This document shows, one piece after another, positions 28,263 through 40,539 of a DNA stretch of 64,000 nt; within the stretch, counting starts at the first letter, position 1, and every line of letters starts with the position of its first letter. Both the position numbers and the translations under genes were made by a program. The notes beneath the pieces are model-generated. The model was not told where the DNA came from, ran no database searches, and saw only the letters and a program-made list of their open reading frames with translations. The DNA comes from Pyxicephalus adspersus (taxonomy: Eukaryota > Chordata > Amphibia > Anura > Pyxicephalidae): contig NC_092861.1 of the NCBI RefSeq assembly GCF_032062135.1, forward strand, positions 56,212,921 through 56,276,920, written 5' to 3'.

Positions 28263-29023
28263 AGCTACTGTACAGTTACCGGTACATTGCATTATACGCC
28301 ATTTTTTTTTTAAAGATTTTTTAATATTTTTTATTAAATTTATAAAATTTTGGACATATTTCGGTGAGTTAATGCGGTAATTCAGTGAATTATAAGTAAT
28401 TATTGAGTAATTCGGTGAATTATAGCCTACAATCTAAAATAAATTTCCATGCAAAAAATTTAAAACTTTTTGCATGGAAGTACGGAAGTTCGGAAAGAAT
28501 TAGAACACCCGGCGTTCGCGTATGCGTCCCTCGGCGATTCCTGATGTTGTCAGTGCATACGTCCATCGATGGGTCAAAGCGGGAATTTCAAATAATTTGT
28601 ATTGGATTCAATACAAAGTCCTGTGTCCAATCCCCAAAAAAATAATACAAAATATATTTATGTGGTTTTGTCTATAGGTATGTGACGTTGGACTCCGTTT
28701 TAAAATTTACCACACTAGGGAGGTGTTTTAGAAAAATATATTACTATACAGTATACCGAGTTATCGCATTTTTAGTATTTTTCATTTATTTATGTGTTCT
28801 TGTTTAAGCTGATTTTTGTGTTTTTTATTTAATTTTAATAAAAGTATTTTTTTTTTACATGATTGTGTGTTTCAAACTTTTTTTATATTCATGATATCTA
28901 CTAGACCCTTGTTCGGACATATTTCTGTATGTTACAGGTCTACAATTTAAAAAAAAAATTTCATGAAAAACAGTGTACTGCTTTTGGTACAGTAATCCAG
29001 ACATCAGTGAAACGCCCAGGTGG
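27848..29023. mobile_element. Long piggyBac-like MITE with TTAA target duplications
   Basis: TTAA at 27844-27847 and 29024-29027. Ends CCACCCGGGCGTTTAGCCCGA and, reverse complemented, CCACCTGGGCGTTTCACTG. The same modules as the element at 3975-4588 appear: CGGTGACGTCGCTGCG, ATTCAAATAA and the small hairpin of CAATACA. Here they occur twice (28120-28190 and 28570-28640), so the copy looks like a duplicated or nested one. It also holds an AT microsatellite. Confidence 0.75.
28220..28256. repeat. AT dinucleotide microsatellite
   Basis: About 18 uninterrupted AT units inside the long TTAA-flanked MITE. It produces false open frames of repeated Ile-Tyr. Confidence 0.95.
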
Positions 29024-29395
29024 TTAAGAGAAGGCCTGAATTTTCAGGAATACCCACCCTTTTGATAGTCTGATGAATAATATAGCACCTCTTTGTGTAA
29101 TTCTGTTGTCAGATTTAAATAATTTGCATTCTAGTATCAATCAAGCATGGCTGGAGGTAAGGCCATGATTAGTCTGTTTTCTCTGCTACCATTATACAGT
29201 AAGTGGCTCATTACATTCAAATCTACTACAAGTGTCACTTATCACTGGAGAGATCTGCTAATTGACAATTGGAAATATATAATTTAGAATGTTAGTCTTT
29301 CTACAATTCTTGTAATATATAACTAATATATTTGTTCTGAGAATGATAAAAGATACTGGATCTTACAAGAGCCTTAGAGAAATAATCACCTTTCA

Positions 29396-29417
29396 AAAAA
29401 AAAAAAAAAAAAAAAAA
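29396..29417. repeat. Poly(A) tract
   Basis: About 21 consecutive A residues with no recognisable retroposon body beside them. Confidence 0.9.
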
Positions 29418-29532
29418 GATATGGAAAAGGTGCTTTAATCAAGGTATTTTTGCCATTGGGTCTCCAGAATTCCCAATAACAAAATTCAGAGAATTAAGTA
29501 TGAAAAGTGTGCAACCACTTCTTCTATTATGA

Positions 29533-29535
<3 letters not shown>

Positions 29536-29585
<50 letters not shown>
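29536..29585. repeat. TA dinucleotide microsatellite
   Basis: About 24 uninterrupted TA units, then TATTATATAA. It gives a false Ile-Tyr open frame on the minus strand. Confidence 0.95.
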
Positions 29586-29589
<4 letters not shown>

Positions 29590-29591
<2 letters not shown>

Positions 29592-32500
29592 ACGTGTACC
29601 AAGAAATGATAAAACCCTTTTCACATACACTTTTCAGCTGTAGGGGGTGCAGTTGACCTGCTGCGGCCACACTACAGTGCCCACCTTTTCATTTTTCCCT
29701 CCCAGGTCCAGCCAATATTAGCCAAAGGAAGAGAGTCCCTTTGTCGTGTGAAAACATCATTCAAAACGTTGGATGAATTTCATCTCTTTAAGTTAGCCTA
29801 TGTTTGATTTTTTTTACATGTTCTTGACAAATGACTTTCAGCTCCAGAGTCCTCCAATATAAATACTAAATAATACAGGAGATGTAAATTGTACATTTCC
29901 AAGGTAAGCATAAAGCCGAAGCTTTGGGGTTTGTTAATAAATTGTGCTAGAAGACGTTCTATAAAATGACCATTACCAGTTTTATTATGGAACTGCGAGG
30001 AATAGTAATTTTTGGAGTTTTTTGTATGTAATTGTGATGAAAGAAATAATACAAATATGAGGCATGTAGCAAATGGAATAATGTACACCGAACAAAACAC
30101 TTATGAAAGGACATGAAAACATACTACAATTTTAAGTACAAATGTATGATTTCATTCACATGTTAAACTTGGAAGAAGCTAAAAATACGTTGTTTTTTGT
30201 TTTCTTGCCATTGGTTAGATAAGACTTTAAATTTGGCTTTTACTCTTTAATATTTGGTACATTTCAATCCTGGAAATATTCTTAAATAAGTAATAAAAAT
30301 AGTTCACAATTTGCTCATTGCTCACGGAACCCTTAGCAACCTCTGGAAGAACCCTTGTTGAGAAACACAGCCATGATATATGGTCTTTTTAGCATATTAC
30401 TAAGATTTGCCAGTTACCAGATAGGGCATAAGAAAGTTGAAGTCAAGTTATGAATCTGACTCAAGAGTTTAGTAGCAGGTTTTGCAATTTAAACATTCAT
30501 TTCAGAACAATGCAGATCATATTGGGAAAAAAATGATGAACAGGCTTCTAAATAATTTCCTCTTTATGTCCCCCCACACTCATTCTACTATTATAGATAA
30601 GATGATTTATTTATTATGTAACATGTGACAAATCTGTGTTGGTTGGAAAGACCTCTACTGCTTAGAATACATTTGTTGTGACGCCAACATACACATATGT
30701 TTAAATGTTCAAAATGTATTTTAAGTACATTTACCTCCCTACTTCTATGCAGATTGTGAAATACGACCACGAGGAGGTTCCATCATCTTCCACAGCTTTA
30801 TATCCTGTTTATAAAGTCAAGTTTATAACGTTTACCTAAACCCACAAAGAAAACTTAAAAAATTGCAGCTTAGGAGTCTTTAGCTGTAGTGGCAGAAATA
30901 ATCTTCTTTTTGATCCTGCCAGTAACTCTTCCTGTCCTAGAGTGACAAATCTTGCTCACAGTACTTTGTATGTGTTGTCATTCTTTTCACCTCCATAACA
31001 AAATAAAGTTTATTATTAGAATTTGCATACTTTTTTTTTTTTTTACAAAAATTGCCATAACATATGAATAAGTTCTGATATACAAAAAGCAAATTTCAGA
31101 CAGACGTATGGATAATGTTTGGTTTGATTTTAAGTAGAACAATGGCCTTCCATTAAAAATACTGATTTGTGCCATAGCACTTAATAGGAAATGCATCTGC
31201 ATTTACAATTTTCCAGTAGTCCCCTTAAAAAATACATGATGGTCCTGCCAGGGAAAAGACACATTGTTGTATGAATCCTAATATCAATCCTCGTGTATCT
31301 TACATTACAGAGCAATGGAAAGACATGACAAATTTAATTCACAACTCTGTAGATTGTTAATCTAAAGCCAGGTCACACCTAGTCCTGTGCATTGCTTTCT
31401 AGATCTATAGCTCTGTCTCTGCTGCCTCAATCTTTGAGCTGCAGTATCTGGGAGGGGGAGTATGTGAGACCCAAACGAAGGAGGATTTGGTTTGATCAGG
31501 GAAGGTAAAGGAAATAATTTTATCTGTTTTATCTTTATAAAGGTATATTTAATTTTCATTTAGACCCTATAGACACTATTACACTTATACTGACTTTAGA
31601 CTCCAGTAGTTAAAATGGGAGAAGAAGAGTTTGAAGTTCAGAAAGCAATAGTAATTCATTCTGGATGGTTGGTGCACTTACTGTAATGTAATTATAAAAA
31701 TGTACTAAAATAAATACAGATTCGCTATTGTTGATCTAGCAAAGTTTTTTTAGCTGTCTTACCAGAAATAACCTTATAAGTGGTAAAGTCTGGGCATTAT
31801 ACAATTCTATTCTCTAGAGCTTGTTTCAGCATATTTTATTTTACTTTTATATTGTTCCCGTAGTGAGGAATACCTTTTAATAATCTCTGTGATATCAGCA
31901 GTTGCTCGTACATTTCTTGCAAAAGCAAATGCTTGGAGCTTATTTTTTTTATGTAGGCATTCACCCCAGAACTACATATCTCAAGATTCTTTTTCAGTAA
32001 TGTAATGTATATGCTCCTATGATAAATGGGGCAGAAGGGCTGATGCGCTGGAACAGTGAAACAATAGCATGTGACTGTTAATTCCCTGCATTGCTCTGCA
32101 TATTTGTGGGAGAATGACTTATTGTAAGAGGGAATGTTACAATTGGGAGGAGTGTTTATATGTCCGACTTTCGGGGAGTTGACTTATACTTGAGTATGAC
32201 TTTATTTTGAATATATACAGTAAATTTTTTGAAGAAAAGCTTTCCTTTTTTTAAAAAAAGCTCCCTCTGGTCCTATTGCATGATTAGTTGTTCTCAATGA
32301 ATGGAATAAATCCACATTTTCACAGTTTTCACAATTATAAACAAGTGAATGGTATATATCAGCAGAATATCATTCTTTTTTTGTAGACTATGACTGTAAA
32401 ATTCTCTAGTGCTAATGTTTGTGTAATTGGTGAAAACCTCACATTTTGTATTGGAAATACTAAAATCTCACCCCTTGTTAGTATGCAGCTGTGTTATACA

Positions 32501-33330
32501 GTTTGTGACCCTAACCTTATCTGAATTTACAGATAACTTTTTAGTGACAGAAAGCCAATAAGGCAGTTGTACCTATATTTCTGTCCCTAGACAAAGCTTC
32601 TGCGTCAGACTCAGTTGACAGTCTATTTCCACAAGGCTCTTAAGAATAGTGACAAATTAGAAAGAAGCTCAGCACCTAGACAATAGAAAACGTACAAGTG
32701 AATTTTGTGTTCTAAAAGAACATTAGTTACAGACCTGTTATTGAAGTTATCAGTCTAGTTCCACTTCCTAGCAGAATTTGGACAGTGATGTACTCTCTGA
32801 AAATAAATAGGATGATACCAAACAGACTACGAACAAGGCAACAAAACAACAGATTGATAGACTGCTGAAATAGATACAAATACAATATTCTGCTCTTATT
32901 TGAAGCATTAAGTCAGCCCATAGTGAGAGCTGGGACATACACTGGAGTCTCACATGTCCTGAGTTCTGGAAGCTATGCTAAAACTAGGGCAGAGAATGCA
33001 ATCAACACAAAAGGATGTAAACGTAACCCAGGCATTCCAGTTTTATGCTTTAAGATTTAGGAGCTGACCTTTAGAGACAAAAATGAATACAGCTCTTTAA
33101 TCTTTAACCCAAATCTCAAAAAATCCAGGATCCTTTTTGGAGTGGCAGCAGGGTGGCAATGCTGGAATGCTTTCTTTTTACAAGATCCAACAAAGAGAAA
33201 TAAAGCTACTATGGTCAGGCAGATTTGTGTCTATCTGACGATTAAACTATAGTACGAACCTGACAGGGGAAATATTGGGGGTCAAGGTTTACATACACAG
33301 GATACATTAATTATAGAGGGAGTTTTTAGT
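29590..33330. other. Intergenic stretch without recognised features
   Basis: AT-rich DNA in the space between the two claudin genes. The open frames are short and lack domains. I see no transposon ends, RNA gene or long repeat that I can support. Confidence 0.45.
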
Positions 33331-33334
33331 TATT

Positions 33335-33660
33335 GGTACTGACACTGACCATCAATGATGTTGATAGGTTTATAGCACTTTCACTAATAATGAAAGTGGG
33401 GGCTAATATTAATGACAGTGACGAATAATGAAGGAAGCAGGAGTTCATTTTACTGCCACTGGTTACTAATGAGGAGGGGGAGTAAATGTTATTACCAGTA
33501 ATCACCAATGAAGGTGGAGAGTAAATATTACCAATACTGACCACCAATAAAGGGGATAGGTAATAGTGCCAATGAACATGACTAAAGGGGTATAAATTAT
33601 ACTTCCACTAAACATATATGAAGGAAGGCTAATATCACTAATCACTAAGGAAGAGAGAGA
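33335..33660. repeat. Degenerate tandem repeat, about 50-60 bp unit
   Basis: Recurring phrases CTGACCACCAATGAAGG, AGTAAATATTACCA and GGGGGAGTAAATG recur with drift every 50-60 bp, for example at about 33345, 33405, 33460, 33505 and 33540. An old minisatellite. The open frame 33326-33547 on the minus strand, with its repeated Ser-Leu-Val pattern, is a by-product. Confidence 0.7.
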
Positions 33661-33800
33661 TAGGCCAGGAAGGGAGTTAATATGTTGAGTTGGGGTGAGC
33701 AGGAGGTCACTTTAGGGGAATGGTAAGGAGGCAGAGGAGAGGGAGGGGATAATGTGATAAAATGTTAGAAAGAAGAAGGGTGAGGTCATTTGTTCTACAG

Positions 33801-34015
33801 CAAAGGTCCCCAAACCCCGGTCCCCAGTGCACCGACCAGCGGGGTCAGGAGAAGGACTCAGCATGGGGAGGTGCACCGGCCAGAGCTGCGGACCCCGTCT
33901 CCCGGAGTCATTGCAGGCTTAGAGAGGTGGGCAGGTTGTGTCTCTGGATACAGGCCCAGACCTGCGATGAGAGAGTGGGCGGGTTCTGCCATCATGAACA
34001 CAAATGAACGGTGTA
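33801..34015. mobile_element. hAT-like MITE, family CAAAGGTCCCCAAACC
   Basis: Begins CAAAGGTCCCCAAACCCCGG, the usual look of hAT MITE ends, and shares GTCAGGAGAAGGA, GGCCAGAGC and GAGAGTGGG(C/A)GGG with the copy at 58880-59155. GC-rich compared with its surroundings. The two overlapping open frames across it are not genes. The right end is uncertain. Confidence 0.6.
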
Positions 34016-34879
34016 GGTATTAATTAGGCTGAATGGTGCTAGCCATCAGATTAAGGACATCTAGTAGTAAAAAAGAAGTACTCTGTGGGGAGGTTGGGGA
34101 TTGAAGGTAAATACCTTCCTTATTTTACCTTTCAATAGACTGTTCAGTTTCAGAGAACTGCTTTAGAGTTTACATATATAATTGAGATTGTGTGTTTTCT
34201 TTTCTTCTACCACTGGAAAAATAATATAAAGGTATGTAATAAATAAAACATTACCACTCCACCTCTTTGCTACATTAAGGTGAGGTTCCCTTCTTGTATA
34301 TACTGTACTAAATATTTCCCTGAAAACATATGAGAAAAAAGAAGAAAACTTGTCTTCCTCCAGTGACCCATCTAACATTCTAATAAGAACATTAAATCAC
34401 AGTGTAACACAGGATGTAACATTATCAGCTGGAGGCCCAAAACACACCCTGCTTCACAAGCTTATTTTAAATTCCTTTCAAAACAGTGAATATTAATGTA
34501 ATATAGAACACAAGTAGGAAACCAACACAAAAAGTGTGCAGAGATGCCTAATAAACTCACCATACATGTAACAATCTGACTGCTTCATCCACTTTATATC
34601 CACCAACAGCTAATAGTAAAAGTGCTGCTGAGTGGCTACAGTTCGATTGTTGGTTTAGTCAGGTCTTTATATTTCTTGGTCTTGATAGATCAAAAGCTGA
34701 TTGTACAAAGATGCTATGGCCACACTGTAATGCATATGATGAGCTTAAATGCCTAACTGTTTTTTTAGATTACAAATATTTTAGGTGCATTAAAACAAGA
34801 GATGTGCAAACTCATAATGTTTGTTTTCTTAGGAAAGCAGTTATAGTCTAGGTAAAAATAAATCATGTTCCCTTCCACT

Positions 34880-35110
34880 TTGCTGCACAAGAAGTATATC
34901 CGTGTGCAAGAAGTGCTCTCTCTACAGAGGTCCAGCACACCCTCCTGCTAATTCGGAGCTAGAGCTTTCTTAATTACAAGGATTATGAGCTTTGCCAATT
35001 GGAGAACTATATTGTATATTTGACTCCTCGGGGGTTGAACTAGAGACTATTGTTTCCATGGAGAAAATAAAGAACTTAATCTGTATCATGCTGGCAGTGG
35101 ACAAGTGTTT
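34880..35110. promoter_or_regulatory. Candidate conserved non-coding element upstream of CLDN1
   Basis: Repeat-free block with CTCCTGCTAATTCGG, TTCTTAATTACAAGGATTA and TTTGCCAATTGGAG (homeodomain-type and CCAAT-type cores) about 5.4 kb upstream of the CLDN1 TATA box. Its texture differs from the AT-rich surroundings. Function is inferred only from appearance. Confidence 0.25.
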
Positions 35111-36539
35111 TACTCTGGCTGTTTTCTAAAGAGCTGAAATACATTGAACACCTAGGGCTCCCATTATAAAACAGAGAATCAGACATTCCCTCAAACATTC
35201 CCTGGTGGAAATCTTCCAGGTCCATATTTTTAATGGCAATAATGGATTCCAATGAGAGAAGAGGATTTCCAAATTGAGGGGATGTCAGATTCCCTGTTTT
35301 TTAAACAAAGCCCTTGATGTTCTGTAGAACCTAAAATTTTCCTAGCTGATCTAAACTGAAAGTTCAAGTTATTTAAAAGGTGTTATAGGGTCCATATAAA
35401 TGCATAGGTGCACATGTTTTGTTTGTCCGTTTACAATGGCATCAATCGGTACATGTCACAGAGTCATTGGGGTTCTAAAATATATCCTTGATATTTCCCT
35501 TGTATATTTCTGACTCTGGGAGTCCTCACAGCACAGAGACCATAAAGCTAGAAGCGCCTGAAACTGAGCACCTCAGGTTTGTTCACAGCCAGATGGAGAA
35601 CAGAGAAATATGATCTGCACTTACTAAACAAACTGAGTGCCAAAGAATGAGAGGATGACTGCTGGATTCTAGCATCAAACATGATGAACTTAGTAAAATG
35701 TATATTATACAGAATATAGATAGAACTGCTGTGATATGATCACATTCTACAGCTTTTATTGTCCTCATATCCTCCATATATGTCATTGGTTTATTAGGAA
35801 GTAGACAGCTATGAGATTTAGAATATGCCTTCAGCAGTCAAATAGGTAATCATCACCATTTTTGCAGCAAAATTTAGAAACAGTTCAGATGTCTCTTCTT
35901 GTCCCAATAAGAGGAATGTTCACATTTCATTCATGTTTTAACTAGTTTGCCCTGCTCTTGGCTGGTTTCGTGACAGTATGATACTGTTATCAGGAACATA
36001 GTATATGCATGATGCTGCCTGACCTAAGAGTGATTCAGGATTTCTACCAGTGTTATGATATGTCACATGATTGTGACTGCATACAGTAGAGAGGGGTTTC
36101 AATCGGTACTAGTATTTTTTTCAGAGAGTTTACAATACAATGTGTTACTAAATTCAGCTGTAGATGGTATATTTCTAAGTTTATCCCCCTTGGTGCCTTT
36201 ATTCCAACATTTTTATGACCAGCTCCAACAATCCCGATCATTTGGACCGCCTTACCAGTTACTATGAGTGAATTGTGTTTGACAGCAAATTAAATTACTG
36301 GATCCTGGGCAAACCCTTGCTCTAAGCAAAGCATCTGGATTCACTGCCACATACTTTGATCATTGTGTATATGTAGATTTTTGTAAGAATGAACAAGCAA
36401 AGAATAAGTAATGAAAAGTGATTTGGTGAAAAGTGGGCATGGCTTAATAGTGGTGAAAAATCATTTCAAGGGGCACAAATAAATAAAGTCTGGGTCTATG
36501 CACAGTATCTACTGTACACATTTCATAGCCACACATTAC

Positions 36540-36930
36540 ATTACCTTGACAGTCCGGACAGTGATACAAGGCATGTCCATGACAAATCCCCAGTGCAGAT
36601 CTGAGTGATAGACAAACCCACAGTACAGACCTCCATGAACTAGTCCTAGTTAAAGAACCCTGCTGCAGACCTCAATAACAGAACCCTAGTAAAAACCTCA
36701 ATAACAGACTCCTAGTTCAGACCTCAGTGGCAAATGCCCAGTAACAAAGTCTTTAGACCTCAGTAAGAAACCACTCAGTAACAGATCCTAGGTGACAGAC
36801 TCTCAGTACAGTTCTATGTAAAAGACCAACAGTGACCTCAATAACAGACCCTCATTGCAAAGCCCAGTAACAGACCCCTTAGTACAGACCCCAGTGACAG
36901 ACTCAGAGTACCAGACTGTGGTTAAAGAGT
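36540..36930. repeat. Degenerate tandem repeat, about 25-30 bp unit
   Basis: A diverged unit close to CAGACCTCAATAACAGACCC with variants of AGTACAGACC and CAGTGACAGA repeats about 14 times. It has no open frame and no known element around it. Probably an old minisatellite. Confidence 0.8.
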
Positions 36931-37052
36931 CTTGTTAGTAACCTTAAACATATACTGCATTCTGTGCCTGCAAGCATAGTTACTTGTTTGTTTGTGTTCA
37001 CTATCACATGCAATTTTTTATTAGCATATTTTCCCTGTGACATTTTCTGGAA

Positions 37053-37066
37053 CCCCCCCCCCCCCA
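37053..37066. repeat. Poly(C) tract
   Basis: A run of about 13 C residues. Rare in this AT-rich window and a likely sequencing length error site. Confidence 0.9.
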
Positions 37067-37539
37067 ACTCTCAAACTGAAAATTATGTATATACTGTACC
37101 TGTATTAGAAAAGAAGACTGGTACCTCAAGAGATAATAAAAGAGTAAGAGAGTCAGCCACAATTGTACCAAGCCTTTAAATGTAATGACAATATTCAACT
37201 AGGGGTATGGGGGAAGCAGAAATAGGGGGTATACTGTACCTACAATATTGTAAATGATAGAGAAATCACCTGCACAGCAAGCTAGGGGAAAGACACTACA
37301 CTTTACCCCCTTGCTAGTACTCTTACAGAAACAGAGCAAACATAGGCAACATAAACAGTACCTCTCCTGCTTCATTGTCCAAATACAGCTGGTACTAGAT
37401 GAGGCTGTAAATATTAATTACACTTGAATCCACAAGAATATCCAAGATCTGTCTGAGCTTCCTGGAAGATGTACATAGATCACAAGCCAGGCTGAACAGA
37501 ATTTGTAGTTTCTGGTAGTTAAACAATATATATAAAAAA

Positions 37540-38140
37540 GACATGTCCATCAATTTCAACCACTAGGTAAATAAACATATCCCAGATATAAAACCTTATG
37601 AACATGAGGGTAATCCAGTGGATGGCAAAAATCCCCTGGTACAATTTGCTCCAACAGGGGAAAAAATCCTTCCTGATTCCATGAAACAATCGGATGTTTC
37701 CTGGACCAACAGTCTCTGTTATCTTTTGTTATCTTTAAAGCCTTAATACCCAGCTATATTCTTTGCTTCTAGAAAAGCATCCAGCTTTTTCTTATAGCAA
37801 TCTATATTAGTTACTGAAACTACTTCCTGGGGGAGCCGATTCCACATTTTCACAGACCTTACAGTGAAGAATCCCTTCCTTATCCGGAGCTTAAACTTCT
37901 TTTCCTCCAGATGCAAAGAGTGCCCTCTTGTTCTTTGTAATGATCTCAAAGTGAATAATGGGGAAGATAGTTCTCTGTATGGATCGTTTATATATTTATA
38001 CAGGGTGATCATATCCCCCTTATACGTCTCTTCTCAAGGGAGAATAGATTCAGTTCAGCTAATCTCTCCTCATAGCTGAGCTCCTCCATTACTTTTATTA
38101 GCTTAGTTGCACTTCTCTGCTCTCTCGTATCTAAATTTCT
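37540..38140 (-). mobile_element. CR1-type LINE fragment (end of ORF2)
   Basis: On the minus strand the C-terminal end of a CR1-like reverse transcriptase ORF is readable. [13 protein letters not shown] and [10 protein letters not shown] come first. After a one-base frameshift at about 38013-38020 come [42 protein letters not shown] and EEV-type QEVVSV, then KKLDAFL. This order is the standard CR1 C-terminus. The 5' part and catalytic core are absent. The open frame 38012-37743 is the intact piece. Confidence 0.88.
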
Positions 38141-38317
38141 TATCTAAACTGTTTAGTGGGGTTCCACTTCAAAGTATAATCGGTAGGCTCTTGATCCTCT
38201 GAGTCCTGACTTGAATATTAGGAGGGTAAAGAAGGTTTCTACCACAAATGGGCTATTTATTTGTTCCTCTTAGAATTGTGTTCGTTTCCAATACAGATGA
38301 TGGTCTGCCCTCTTTGT

Positions 38318-38653
38318 AAAGCTACGTAAACACGGCAGATTTTTATCGCCCGATAATCAGCATAGGCCAAATATCGGGCGAAAATCTGCCGTGTGTACAG
38401 TGGGTTTTGTCCATCGTCCGAACGACCGTCCTGCCGGATCCACGGACGATGGACGACAACCGATCCTAATGAAAGGGAAGGGGAGAGCGCGCAGCAGGGT
38501 GCCGCTCCGTCGCTCTCCCCCTCCCCTCTCCATAAAGCATGAACGGTGCTGTATGTACAGCACCGTTTATGCATCGTGCAGTCCCTTGTCGTTGGAAAGG
38601 ATCGTGAAAGATCCTTTCCAACGACAAAAATTGCAAGTGTGTACGCAGCTTTA
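38318..38653. mobile_element. MITE, TIR family GGCTGCGTACACACG, copy 2
   Basis: Ends AAAGCTACGTAAACACGGCA and, reverse complemented, TAAAGCTGCGTACACACTTGC. The interior has nested palindromes: ATCGCCCGATAAT...ATATCGGGCG, TGTACAGCACCGT-type sequence, and GTTGGAAAGGATC...GATCCTTTCCAAC. GC-rich centre, no transposase. The four open frames across it are shadows. Confidence 0.75.
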
Positions 38654-39271
38654 GATTATTCTCCCCCACGCATGTGTTATATTATACTGGGAGGGGAAGA
38701 AATTTGTTAGCATTTGCAGATACCTAAGCTATACAATTCTACTGTGTTAATATTGTTGTCTGAAGGAAAGATAATATACTTTTTATTTTATTTTTTACCA
38801 CACATAATTTAAACCCCAAGTTCATGTGCTTTTTTTTTTTCTTTTTCAGAGACACAGCTATTCTTACCTTCTTCCTGACACTGTCCACTGCAGTAATACC
38901 TTTTCACCACAATATATCAGTCTATCAGGTTAAATCATATCCGACAGCTGGGGGTATACTGTTTGTACAGGGCATCATGGACTTGTTCCCTGAAGGATCA
39001 TCAACACAATGCCCCATACACACTCTGAATTGTGTCTACACTAAGAAAGATTTACCCCGTTTTTTATTTATATTAAAGTTTTAATTTTAACTCACTTTAT
39101 AATGATAGTGACCACTATAATTATTTAGGTGAAATCTAAAAATTTAGAACAGTCTATAGAGCATGAGAAAGGGGTAAATCATCCAATGGGAACAAATGTT
39201 CCTAGGACAACTGTCTAACAGGAATAAAAGCAGGTTGCTAATAGTTGTATTAGTCCTTCTATACTCTATCC

Positions 39272-39525
39272 CAGGCATGGGCTAACTACGGCCCGTGGGC
39301 CAAATGTGGCCCTTTGGGCTTTTAATCTGGCCCATCAAATATTGGTACAAAATTGTCCACTGGAAATGGAATGCAATTTGAATGTATGTTTTCTTTTACT
39401 TTTAGTTAACAGCTTTTACACGTAGTTTATACAAACACTCTCCATTCATCTGATACTGGCCTGGCCCATCTGTCAAATTTTAAAACTCAGTGTGGCCCCT
39501 GAGTCAACAGGTTTGCCCACCCCTG
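39272..39525. mobile_element. hAT MITE with perfect 8-bp target-site duplication
   Basis: CTCTATCC lies directly on both sides (39264-39271 and 39526-39533). Ends CAGGCATGGGCTAACTACGG and, reverse complemented, CAGGGGTGGGCAAACCTG, the classic hAT terminus. 254 bp, no transposase. The right end also matches the copy ending near 59155 (GTGGCCCCTGAGT...GTTTGC). It sits about 800 bp upstream of the CLDN1 TATA box. Confidence 0.92.
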
Positions 39526-40340
39526 CTCTATCCACAAATTAAAAAGGTTTTGGGTAATTATATATTTGAATATTGATTGGTGGGATAAAAGTTAGAAAAT
39601 ATGAAAGTCTAATACCTGCTGTTTAGCCTCTTTAGCATTGGTCAAGAAGAAATTGATCATTTTTTACGTTGATTATAAAAATACTTTATGATAACTAGAA
39701 TGATTTCAGTTCCAGTGTAATCTATTAAACCAAAATAATCAGCGATAAACATAGCCAACTGTGGACCAAAACGGATTTGGGTTCCTGTGACCTGTGTTGG
39801 CTGAAGATGCTGGCTGGCACACTTTGCACCTCCCTGCCACCCCTGTCCACCACTAAATATAACAATCATCTTTGTAGCACATGTTTTAAAATTCATCCAA
39901 GGAGTGTAAAAAAGTCCTCCTCCATGTTGTTGTTTTTTATGTCAGTTTTATTTTAATATGTCTGATTTCCATCTAATTCACAGTTACATTTAATTTCTGT
40001 GGCTGCTTCTCAAAACAAAAAAAAATATTACTTGTGCCCAAATGACTGGTGGATGACTGATTCATCTATTTTTCCATGTTATTGTTCGCTCTATTTATAC
40101 ATTTTTATATTATTCTCTTCTATGTGTGGAGAACACCTGGCTATCTATTATAGATGAGAACCAAAACAATGACTTCAGGGCTGAAATCAACTTCGCCACT
40201 AACCTAACTCAGACTAGAAAAAACATGTTGTGTCAGGAGAAGTGTGGGAGGTGGAGAAGAAGATTTGTGTAAGGGGAGTGATTCTCCTACTTATCCTATG
40301 TTATTTCAAGGAAAACCACTAGGAGAACATTTGTTGGGAC

Positions 40341-40539
40341 TTTATATAAGACTGATAGACATCACAGTTCAGTTAGGTGTTGGACATTAACAGCTACTCA
40401 TCAACCTTTCCTATACTTTCTAAAGTTTACAGAGTAGTTGCTGTTTGCTGCTGTAGACCTATTATATAGTTATTTATAATTCAAACAGAACAGAACTACT
40501 GTATCTTGAAGCAGTAGCCTTACATCTGTATTGTAGAAG
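40341..40539 (+). promoter_or_regulatory. CLDN1: CLDN1 core promoter candidate and 5' UTR
   Basis: TTTATATAAG at 40341-40350 is a good TATA box about 190 bp before the ATG. A start near 40370-40380 would give a 5' UTR of about 165 nt with no intron. No CpG-rich block is visible here, which fits a tissue-specific TATA promoter. The start site itself is inferred. Confidence 0.5.

Noticed and set aside
28221..29630. Open frames of repeated Ile-Tyr
   Set aside because: Translated AT microsatellites.
33326..33547. 73-codon minus-strand frame with a repeating Ser-Leu-Val pattern
   Set aside because: By-product of the degenerate tandem repeat.
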